Assembly (NCBI GenBank): GCA_964023275.1
Contig: OZ029914.1
Location: forward strand, 41,643,924 to 41,707,923
Length of the DNA stretch: 64,000 nt
Reading direction: 5' to 3'
Source of the DNA: Norana najaformis
Lineage: Eukaryota; Annelida; Clitellata; Crassiclitellata; Hormogastridae
The notes beneath the pieces are model-generated. The model ran no database searches and was not told the DNA's origin. It saw nothing but the letters and a program-made list of their open reading frames with translations. The translations under genes were made by a program, and so were the position numbers. Positions 33,311-43,500 of the stretch are shown one piece after another. Each line of letters begins with the position of its first letter. Position 1 is the stretch's first letter.

Positions 33311-36300
33311 ACAGTATCTTCTTGACAGAACTGATGCTTGACAGAGTCAACCGACTCAGACGCAAACACGACAGTAACAATCCGACGACGGGGCATATAT
33401 CTAAATATATACACGAATACATACATACGCACATGCGCGCATGCATACATGCATTTAACGGGTAATAGATTTGTTTACATGCCTCTCTAGAAGCTCTTCA
33501 GAAGCATGACCCCCGTTGCCTAAACATGATCAGAAAAACCGAACGACAGGACACATTTTGTACATCACAATTTGCATTGGTACTAATTTACTGACCCCTT
33601 TTAAAGAAAGGTCAACGAGTGTTAAATTAATTATCCTCCGTAATGAAATGCGTGACGATAATGCTAGACATATAACTTTGCTACTGTAGTCGTAGTAGGA
33701 AACTTGGTGGGCAGTTGCAGAAGCTAACACTAAGTGTAGCCAATTAAAATAAAAACGTCCGAACTATAGAGACCATATCACTTTATCACTTCGTTAGAGT
33801 TTTCCATTTGTGTAAAAAAATAAGTAAAAAGCGTTGCTGCTAAAAAATAGACGAAGCAGTCCCACTGCTGCGCTTGTGGATCATGACTATCAGTGGATCA
33901 ATCGCATAAAACACGTTAACGGCATTAGACCTACACGAGTGGTATTTGAATCTTACACAAAATGCAAACAAAATCAAGACAACAATTCGACAATGCACTG
34001 CCTTAGCTTTTTAATCCTGGGACCGACTACCCCAAGGATTCTTTGTGTGACTAACTGGGCTGGGCTGAGCTTGCCTGGGAGTACTTCTGAAGTAAATATC
34101 TCAAAGAGGCGCTATATAAGTAGCAGTAATTCGCCTGTGGTTTAGCTAACAGAAACCCCGACAAACTGCTGGTTTCTTTATATGGCACAGTCGGCTGGAT
34201 GGCCCAGGTAGCTGACGGGCACAAATCTAGTTATTCATTTGTGAATTCATCAATCGAATTATTACAATTAACTACAAGCTGTCCAATCAAAAGATAGCTG
34301 CTCTGGTTATCTGGTATTTTTCGCTAACAGATCCGCTAATCTGAATAGCTCACTGTGAAATGCCGACAATATCATACTTATTCATGGTGTTATATATATT
34401 GACTATAAGTGGGGCACAGCTTACTCTAAATGTTACGGTTAGCGAAAAGAAATGAATAAATAGGCTTACGTGTCGCTTTTTGTTCAGGTACCTGAATGAT
34501 ATATGTTAGGTACATACATGTAAATGAGTTTATGTATTGTATGCAACATGACAGGTGAGAGAGATGACAGGTCTACTGCCCCGCTTCCATTGAGTGTTTG
34601 CAGTGTTAAGTAAGGCATCACATCTTGCTAATCCAGCGAAGCTTTACCGGAAAACACAAATAAAGGTCTTGTTCCAAAGAGTGCTTATCTTGATATGGAT
34701 TTTTCTGAGGTATTTTGAGTTTTAACTGTTGATGAGAACTCTTAATTTTTTCGGGTCATCATAGGGTGCTAAAATTGATAACGGAACAACAGTAGTATAA
34801 AAAAATAGGAGACGTTTGCATACGTTGCCAACTCCTCCAGTTTTATTTTCCAGTCGAACTGGGTCATTACTGCGGCGATGCCTTATACATTAGGCCTGTG
34901 CGGTGTGATATGATTGTAGGTCTATATACAAGTGCTACATATTAATTTTTAAATATAGCGTTTCCTAAACCTCTCGAGATTGCTTCTCTAAAACGTATCA
35001 CGTAATATTAATGCCCACTAATAGTGTTCTTGTCTATCGTTAATTAGAGATGCTTTGAAACATGATGAGTTACGATGAGTGCATGCACAAACAAGGCGAC
35101 CGAATGAAAATACCCTGGCACATATCGGTGCGTTAACGAATTCGGGACAATCACACTAGATTCTGTTGGCAAAAATACAGTCCGAAATCGTGCTGCTAGA
35201 GGGATTTGAAATTATTATAGTATAAAATTCTGTAACTCCCATGTACATAGCTCAAGACCACAACCGATGGCGCACCAAAACAAAGCCGCAATCAGATGAA
35301 AAACCAGAAAGCCAGTCCGCTGAGACAGAGAGACAGTCTATGGAATTGATGCAGACAAAACAGCCTAAAGAGCCTCATTTATATCTGCGCATCGGATTGA
35401 GAGTAAAAAAATCGTCGGGTGTTTGCATCTAAGTCTACCCATGGAATCTCCATAATATGGAACTAATATCCGCATTCGTTTGGGCTCGAGTGGCACGTAG
35501 ATATCTGTCTTATGTAATAGTTGTGGTTACTGCCAAATTATTGCGCTGTGATACAAACGGGTATTTATATAGCGCCATTTGACGAATATTCAGCAGTGGT
35601 GCCAACCATCAACATAAATTCTCCATCAAACACAACGGTTTTCGTACTATGACGATACCAAGGCAGAGAAGGTTCAAAGAGTCTTTCTCTTATGGTAGGC
35701 CAACTATAGCAAAGTTCTCGTGGAAATTCTAAAGGAAAACAAGCAAATCACACCTGTGGCAAGGCAAAGAGATCTGTGATTAGAAATAAGAAAGCATAAG
35801 TGCATGAAAAGTATTATCGAAGGCAAATTTCTGACAAGCCAGCCAACCTAAATTTTTGGTAAAGTCTTCATAATATTATGTACGCATGCTGGACAGTCGG
35901 CATCTAAGTTAGTGTTAAATGCATAATTAGTGTTAATCAAAGAAGTAACGTGAAAGTTGTGGTTATATACCTAATATGAATGTTGTTTTAAAACAGTCAG
36001 CGGTAGAGCGCAAGCTAACCTGCGAGTTATCAATTCAGGTTGTTTTCGCATTCGATACATTTATCATCAAACTAAAACTCATTTGAAAATTCTTATCATA
36101 TATTCGATACATTTCACATAAAACGATAACTCATTTGAAATTTCTGTCATCTTGTTCATAAAGTGACGCCAAATACAGTTGCAAGAAAAGATAAGTTGAA
36201 CAAGATTCAAAGTAGTTATAAGTAACAATCAAAATAAGCATAACATCGATGGATGGCAATTTAAAAAATGTAAACGGCGTTACTTAAAGGTTGATTAGTT

Positions 36301-36440
36301 GCCTACCTATTGCATATAAAAATGAGCATATCTTCTGAATTCAACAAATGCCACATTTTAAATACCTTATAGCAACATCAGTGTTACATAAACGTTACTT
36401 AAAGGATGTTTGACATTTTGCATTTTGTATTTTACTTGTA
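33311..36440. other. Intergenic between R2 and R3
   Basis: A possible R2 polyadenylation signal AATAAA is at 33,748. Two open frames of 103 and 63 codons (33,834-34,145 and 35,241-35,432) have no recognisable motif. No Ig or leader exon belonging to R3 is present. R3 homology to R4 begins abruptly near 36,440. Confidence 0.5.
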
Positions 36441-36651
36441 CTTTCTCTAATTAATTGCTAATGTTGGTTCACTTACGCCTTCAGTGATCAACACAAAAGC
36501 ATCTTAAAACGAAGTTGACAAAAACATATACGTGTCCTTAGCCGCACCTGTTTGTCTGTGCTCCGGAAAATCGAGACCTCATGAATCCGTTCTAGATTTC
36601 TAAAATTTTTAAGGCTAGCTTATTGCTTTCATTTGCTTTATAATATTGTAG

Positions 36652-36830
36652 TTTCATCATCTACAGAAAGCGATAACACTTCTCTGATGTCCTCTACTGA
36701 TTCATCACCTGTTACACTGATAGTTATCGTTGTAGCTGTGTTGCTTTTACCAGTTGCTATCGTTTCCTTCAAAGTCTTAAGGAAATCTGAGCAAGGCAGG
36801 TTTTTCAAGGATTTCTACTTCTATTATTAG
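36652..36830 (+). CDS. R3: transmembrane exon
   Basis: Phase 1 after TATTGTAG. STESDNTSLMSSTDSSP, then helix VTLIVIVVAVLLLPVAIVSF with a Pro inside the helix that the other copies lack, then KVLRKSEQ. GC donor CAAG|GCAGGT at 36,796; read-through ends FFKDFYFYY at 36,830. Confidence 0.65.
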
Positions 36831-38414
36831 AATGAAATTATCCATGAGTTTGTAGGTGTTATCAAATACCGTTAGGCTGGCTGATTTTTGTCCAAGTGCA
36901 GCAAAATAATTTTATCTTAACTTCAACGTTTTCCTACGTTGTGGAAATTCTCCACATAATTCGCAAAATAAGTCAGAAATTGGCTCGTAAACTATGTGGG
37001 CGGTCTGAGCATATTATACTCTCAGCTGACTGAACATATAAGTTTATTATGGTGTATTTACATGGGCACAATGTGACTACAGAATGTTCGCATAGAAGGT
37101 TTAACTTACATCGCTATAGACGTTTCTTATATATAAGACTTAAACATTCAGCGTTTTGTATACAGGGTTGTTAGTATTTTGACTAAAAAAAATATCCAAC
37201 TGCCATTCATATGCTGCAAGTTTCAAATAATGAACTCTGTGCTTAGATTTCAAGAACTGTAGTAGTATGCTAATTGCACATATATACTATTAGTTTGGAT
37301 CGCTAGGAGAAACTGTAAATATCTCTAGCTGAAAGGCCGATGTCAGAAATAAAATCTACTGCAAACTGTTGCACGAAGGTCTCTGAGTTTTTTGTAGCGG
37401 AGTGTAACCATAACATTGATTTGCTTGTAAGTTTACAAGCCCCTAAGCGTGTCATCGATTTCGCCAAGCAATGTTTCGTTATGCACTTAAGTTATGTTCT
37501 AAAGCATTTTCAGATAAAATACTGAAACAGGCGATTAGCGTATCTATTATGAAGATCCAGCACAAGCCTGTTATAAAGGATACTAAATCTTTTTCTACAG
37601 TACTTTTGTCTTAATTCTTAATTGTGTGTACTGAGCAACAGTATATACTATTTTGCATGATGTTTTCTTCAGTTTTCTTTCTAGGCGTCTTATTAATCCA
37701 CCGTTTGCGTTTAAGTCGTAACAAGCTAAAACGAAAATATCATTTGACATATTGTCATAGCGCTATTATTGCCTATCGAAATGATTTCGATTTGACCTAT
37801 TTCACATACAGTTCAAACAAACCCAAGATTTTTAATAATCATGATAAATGAACTATACATTACATAGCTGTTTAGGAGGCATATAAAACACTGAACCCTC
37901 TATGCCAGTCATAATTTTCATCCTTCGATGCGATTTTTAAGTTTCTAAGGTTTTTTGAGATGAAAGCTCATTTCAATAGACTAACCCAGCTTTATTTAAT
38001 CTTCACGGATGTTGCATAACATTTTATTTTTTGTTATTATCGTTTGCAGTAAGAGATCAAAATGACCAGCAAGAGGAATCTCCATCCGTCCATCAAAGTG
38101 TACGTATTGATGGCAACGTCTTGCAAGAAGCCCCTATAAGTCATAGCCAAGCATCCAACATAACCTACGCAGAGCTGGAATGGAACTACGCAGAGCTGAA
38201 TACACTCGACCGCTGTCGAAAAAACGTCTACGCAACCTTGAACACTGAAGGATCAACTCAGATTCCTATATACGAAAACGCTGGAGCTTCGGAAATATTA
38301 GAGAATAATAGCCTAATGACTTCTGTAGTGCCGGCATCTAGCGCAGAATGCATCGATCATGAGAATGGAAAGCAAGAGAATAATGACTATATTAACGCTT
38401 TTGCTAAGGAATAA
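36652..38414 (+). CDS. R3: ectodomain-less TM plus type II tail cassette
   Basis: Consists of a TM exon (36652-36795 to the GC donor) and a type II tail exon (38050-38414), nearly identical to R4 44,642-46,383. No leader, Ig1, Ig2 or stalk lies between R2's end and here. Both exons start in phase 1, so R2 Ig2 or stalk could splice straight to the R3 TM exon. R3 may be an alternative 3' end of R2 rather than a gene, or simply a broken duplicate. AATAAA at 38,798. Confidence 0.55.
37531..37600 (+). pseudogene. R3: relic of type I tail exon 1
   Basis: After CTGAAACAG the frame reads GD, then TAG, then RIYYEDPAQACYKG, matching R2 29,854 (GDERIYYGDP). The stop is fixed in both R3 and R4. Confidence 0.6.
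37685..37851 (+). other. R3: conserved open frame of unclear status
   Basis: After TTTCTTTCTAG a phase 1 frame reads GVLLIHRLRLSRNKLKRKYH and runs to a stop at 37,851. It is present in R1, R3 and R4 and frameshifted in R5. There is no good donor, so it would be an alternative terminal exon giving a short basic tail. It may simply be conserved by recent duplication. Confidence 0.25.
38050..38414 (+). CDS. R3: type II tail exon
   Basis: Phase 1 after CGTTTGCAG. 121 residues with ITYAELEWNYAEL, NVYATL, PIYENA and NDYINAF. Differs from R4 by one residue (DRCRKN versus DRGRKN). Motifs as for R4. Confidence 0.7.
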
Positions 38415-38884
38415 GAAATTGCAGACACGATGTTAAAGAATAGAAGTTGAGTCTCGCATTTTAGAGAAATTCTTTAAATTATGATTTTGGTTTAGAAAGG
38501 TTGAGTAATATTTATGCAACAACCTATATTCAAGTGAAAACTCCCTGATAACATTTTAAAATGCATCATTCGTCACTAGTTGACTTAGAAGGCACAGTTT
38601 GTAAACGCTTCAAATAGCTTATAGAGCTGCGAAAATATCAACTTTGCAATCAACGTGTCATTTCTTTATTATATAAGAGTAAAGCGATGTGCAATTAAAA
38701 AGTGGAAGAGCAAATAGCGAATTAACAAACTCTAATAATTTTAGTGTAATTCGTTACAGTACAATTTGCTAATTAAATATACCGCAGTGATTGATGAAAT
38801 AAAGTAACTTCATCAGTAGCCTAATTCACACATTATGGTTTCATCAAATGAAGGCAGAAGATAATTATCTAATTATTATTTCTG

Positions 38885-39056
38885 AATTTATTAAGCGCCA
38901 CTATCTAATGACTAAGGATCAATCGATGGCGGTGAGCAATTGTGAGTAAAGGAGTTGCTTAAGGTCCTTACACAGTAACCGTCTGAGGGAAGGCTCGAAC
39001 CCGTATTCTCCGCGTTACAGGCTGTGAGCTCTAACCAATGAGCTATCGTGTCCCTT
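38885..39056 (-). mobile_element. tRNA-derived SINE relic (truncated)
   Basis: Minus strand has a pol III A box TAGCTCATTGGTTAGAGCTC (39,045-39,026) and B box GGGTTCGAGCC (39,001-38,991), the spacing of a tRNA head. No complete tRNA fold with discriminator is claimed. Compared with the R4 copy about 195 bp of the body is missing. Confidence 0.7.
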
Positions 39057-39659
39057 TCATTGTAAAGGCAGTCTAGCCAACAAGTAATTGTAATTCTTCG
39101 TTCCGAATTACCAGCAATAGAAATAATGGGGGTGGATCAGTTGGTGTTAACAATAGGCTGTTGGCAAAAAGAATGATGCTATGCAAAACTTGCTTGGTTA
39201 CTTCTTGGATAAGTGGATATCCATCAAATGCTGGACTATATGGTGTAACTTAGTCTTCTGTTTCTCAGTGGTTGGCAAATGAATATCAGCGCAAGTTGGA
39301 AGGTTAAAAGTTGAAATGACGTTGGACGGACGTTGTCGAGTTTTCCCTCAGCCAAAAGCTCCTTCAGTGTTAGAGCCAAACTACTAATGTGTTTATAGAA
39401 TAAAGTCAATTACGATCCACTTTTTTACACAATTAAGAGAAGCGTAAAAGCTGTATTTCTATTGCATAATACGATAATTTGATGACTTAAAGCAACGATG
39501 TTACTGTCTGTAATTAAATATAAAATTAAGGCCACCTGCCACCGGAACAATGATGCCCATTTTCGATTCACTCTTTCGTAACCATGATACATCGATGCAA
39601 ATTCTTTGTACTTGATTTTACATATTTTGTTGATCAATATATAGTACCTGAAACTGAAA
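39057..39659. other. Intergenic, R4 upstream region
   Basis: Colinear with 47,214-47,834 upstream of R5. No gene. Confidence 0.5.
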
Positions 39660-39714
39660 ATGAAAGTATTCACTTTGAATTTCCTTATTTTGGTTTTTCC
39701 TGGACGTTCAGGAA
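39660..39714 (+). CDS. R4: possible alternative leader exon
   Basis: ATG plus 18 codons ending in phase 1 at TCAGGAA|GTGAGT: MKVFTLNFLILVFPGRSG. It has a basic n-region, hydrophobic core and small residues near the end, a more typical signal peptide than the MQLLFVYLSM leader. Phase fits the Ig1 exon. The R5 equivalent (47,835-47,889) has TTG for ATG, and the R6 equivalent (near 55,238) has an in-frame TAG. Confidence 0.42.
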
Positions 39715-40020
39715 GTGAGTTAGTAATTTAATGAATTCAGTATAAGTTTTCTGGGGTCAGAGCATTATGCGCATGATAACATCCGTTAACAAAGTACAAG
39801 GTTCTGTTAGGTTTAGTTAAATCTAAGCCATAATGCAGAGAATCAACCGAGAAAGTAATGAAGCTAAGGACGAGAACTTTGTTCACGTAATGACTGGAGT
39901 TCGAGCACATTGAATTATGCTAAAGTTGACTAGTATTGCAAGTCACCGGTTGTTTCTTGCGGCTCATTTCAGATTGCGATATTCAGAGATAATTGAAATG
40001 TTAAAGAGAGGCTGCGGTTC

Positions 40021-40076
40021 ATAAGTATAAGTATAAGCATAAGCATAAGCATAAATACAAGTATAAGTATAAGTGA
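40021..40076. repeat. (AAGTAT/AAGCAT)n hexamer repeat
   Basis: About nine imperfect hexamers ATAAGT/ATAAGC, absent from the equivalent R5 position. Confidence 0.8.
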
Positions 40077-40194
40077 ATATCCATCAAATGCCGGACCATA
40101 TGATGTTTTTTTTCAATTCAACATAACAATTCTAAGCAATGACAAAGTTTATGAGGAAAGGCTTCATATTGCAGTGTGGGCAATTATTCCATCA

Positions 40195-40250
40195 TATAAA
40201 TTATAGGCAGTCTGAAGTCAACTGCCCTGTTCCGTTTAATTTATGCAATT
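40195..40250 (+). promoter_or_regulatory. R4: conserved TATA block
   Basis: TATAAA at 40,195-40,200, 363 bp before the ATG, followed by CAGTCTGAAGTCAACTGCCC. A second AT-rich box, TATATTTAAAAGAGATCTAG, at about 40,375 is also conserved. Confidence 0.5.
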
Positions 40251-40557
40251 ATATAATAATATTTTTAACGTTTTCTAATCAGCGCTATTATGTTCAGCAG
40301 ACCGAAGTCTAGGGTGAAAGACTTCGCAAGCCGGTAGGTGAAAGTGCATGTATACATACACTCCAACAGTTATGTATATTTAAAAGAGATCTAGTTTCTT
40401 TTTAGCTGTCTGCTAATACTCATCTGTGCTCATCTGGGCTAAAGATATCCGGTTTTGTTCCATTTTAAGCCTGATCAGGTACTACTAATACTAACCTTAG
40501 TAATAAGAACAACTACATTTACTTTGTTGTTCAGTCAGTCTCGACTGAGACATTGCA

Positions 40558-40597
40558 ATGCAGTTACTGTTTGTTTATTTGTCAATGATTCCTTCGG
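40558..40597 (+). CDS. R4: leader exon
   Basis: MQLLFVYLSMIPSG, phase 1 end at TCGG|GTAAGT, 40 bp as in the other copies. Confidence 0.62.
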
Positions 40598-43500
40598 GTA
40601 AGTTATAAGCATTTGTTCATGGCGACATTTTGTACCATTAAGTTTAGCTCAGGAAGCGATTTTTGTGAGGTAGGTTTACTAAAAGGCACTATATTGAATG
40701 TCTATATAATAAACGAATTGATGATATTTTTACTAATTTGCTAAACAATTATGAGAGACATGAAAATATGTTTTTCACGTCCATCATCATTCCAACTTTT
40801 GTATGCATTATGCCCAAGCGTTGAGTGATTCCCATGTATTCGCTCATATAGGCCAATATGAATTTATTTCAATAGCATTTGCCCATACAAGTTAGTATAC
40901 CTTATAAAATGATTAGCGAAGTAAATTTTATTTGACTCTAGTTTCAATTTAAGTTTTACTTATTTTTAATGTTTGAGGTAGCACCATGAAAGGTGACTCA
41001 AGGAATCTGAAAGTACTTGTTTTAGCAAAGACACGTAAATTCTGTCGAGTATTTGCAAATGTTTACTTACTGCATTTTAGCCAAAAGCCTGTTGGAGAAT
41101 AACTTTCCACAAAACACAGCTGTCCTTTCCGGCCAACAGACAACAATTCACTGTCGATCAGCAGCTAACATATGGTGGAAATACAGAGCAAGAGCTGAAC
41201 CTAAACGGGAGGTTGTTCTCTTTAAAGATGGCAATTTCTCTGATGACTGTGAACGATGCTCGATGAATTCTACTGAACCAAAGCAGTTTGATATAATCAT
41301 ACGAAACACACGACCCGCAGATGCCGGTACCTACGCTTGCGTTGAAATGTTTCGAAACACAACAAGTCATTCAGTAACTGCAGCTCACTATTCGGAATTA
41401 ATTGTTATTGGTAAGCGCTTATTTTCTTCTTTTTTTGAAAATTACAGTGACAAAAACAAGACGTTTAACAACCACGCGCAATTTTAAATAGAATAAATGA
41501 CCCTGTAATTGATAACAACATTGGAAAGTTTCCATGGGAAACTATGCATGGCAAATTATAAATTCTTGTAATAGGTTGCACATGAAGAAAAAAGATTGCA
41601 TAATCTAATTTAATATGGATTCAACATTGTTATAATAAAAATAGAACATTTATATATTCTTCAAATGCACCCTTATTTATGTAACTGAGCAGTCAGCACA
41701 CATTTTATAAGAGTACATTAAATAGCTTTGTTACTCATTAAGATTTCCTGTTTCAATGTAATGTACTGTGCTGTAATGCAATGGATTTTTGAAGCAAGTA
41801 TCAAAGCTCATTTTCGCCGCCTTACGCTTAGGCTGTTAGAAACTGGGCCAAAGACGGAAACGATTTGATTGATTACAGTGAAATTACTCGCCACGCGTGT
41901 TTACTTAACATTTTGTGCAAATTTTATAGGGTATAAAATTTGTTTGGTGATTGATGTTTCTCGATTTGTTTCAAATTTATAAAATGCGCGAAGTTAAAAC
42001 TGCTTTAAGTGAATGATAAAGAAGAGCAATAGTTGTTCAAATTTTTTTCTCTTATCAAGTTACATTTCTTAGACATGCTTCACTTACTACATGCATTCAT
42101 TAGCATGATTCCTTTCTGATTGCCTTAATTACTTAAATATTTGGCCATTTGTGTACATACATACTTACATATTTTACTCAATTGATAACTGAATAGCCTA
42201 CCTGCCTATTTAGTAGTTCTTCAGTTTAATGACAGCTTATGACATGAAATGAGTCGGCCTCCTCCTTTATCCAGGCTTGGGACTGGCATTACCCCCCAAC
42301 AAGGCAGTGGCGGAGTTCCTACATACCTAAATACTTATCTACTTATACATAACCTTTCCTCTTTATAACTCATATATATACTTTAATCAGTATATCGGCC
42401 CTCACCATATTTGAAGACTTGGGTTGAACGTCTTGGTGCTTGAGGAAAATCATGCGAATTCCATATACTATCATCATTTCAGAAATTTACAGGGACACAA
42501 GACGAAAGTCGACCTCGGAGATGATTGAAACAAGAAGACTCCGCATGTTTTGGCACTTTTAACGGTGCGATGGCAAGCAGGACCAAGCTAGGGTGCTCCG
42601 AGCCTTGACTTACCGACCCGGGAGTTTGAAGGAACCAGTCAGGCGCCCAAAACACAGAGGGGACCCGGACGGTAGAGAAGGAATTACACCGATTGTACTT
42701 TGGGCAGCACATAGGCTGAAGACGAGCCCGAAACCGGGAGAGTAAACAAACAGTCATGGAAACACCAAAGCTCCGGAAAGGAAATAATGAGGACGATGAT
42801 TACATCTTATGAAAAACAGTAAATTGCCGACCTTTAAATAGTTAATGCGAGAAGTGAAGAACGCAAAAGCTAATAATGATAAACGTCTAAATTATGTTCT
42901 CACACACTGCACATATCGATTTTCAAATTGTCTTTGATTTCTTTGGTGGTCAAATAACCAAACAATATATAAGCAAGTTTTCAGTGGATGTCATATGGGG
43001 CGATTCCTCATCGGTAAATTAAAGGCAATGAATATTATGATATTATGGCCCGCCAGCATTTACTGAAAAATAATAAAATATTGTTAAACTTCTGAAGTAA
43101 GTCATATAAATTTGCTTCATTCTGCCACAGCGTCTGATCCTGAATGCAGCACAAACCTGACTAAACCGGATGAAACTTTGTGTGAAGACGATTATTTGTT
43201 GATGCTTTGCGTCGTTGAGTTCAGAGGAAACTTTCACCCAACGATGGAATGGAGAAACGAAAACAGCAAAGAAGTTGTTTCTTCTCAGCTAAATATTACT
43301 CCAAACAAAGTCGTCAAATCTGAGCTCATCATAAAACCTAAATGCGACGATCATGGAGTCACAGTTTCTTGCACTACGTATTTCAATTCAACAGGTGTTG
43401 ACAACATCATGAACAACTTTTCTCATCATCGTGACGCCGCGAAGAATGTTCCGCTCTACAGGAACACGTGGATTTCTCCAAGAGTAAAGATTTCGAGTAA

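Noticed and set aside
33834-35432. Open frames of 103 and 63 codons between R2 and R3
   Set aside because: No domain, no splice context and no second copy to show conservation; not annotated as genes.
36652-36830. Calling R2, R3 and R4 pseudogenes because of the stop in the TM exon
   Set aside because: The stop lies beyond a conserved phase 1 GC donor, and splicing there gives full open reading frames.
38991-39045. A possible tRNA gene on the minus strand
   Set aside because: A and B boxes are present, but the copy is flanked by SINE body, repeated at 47,148-47,203 with substitutions; better explained as a tRNA-derived SINE.
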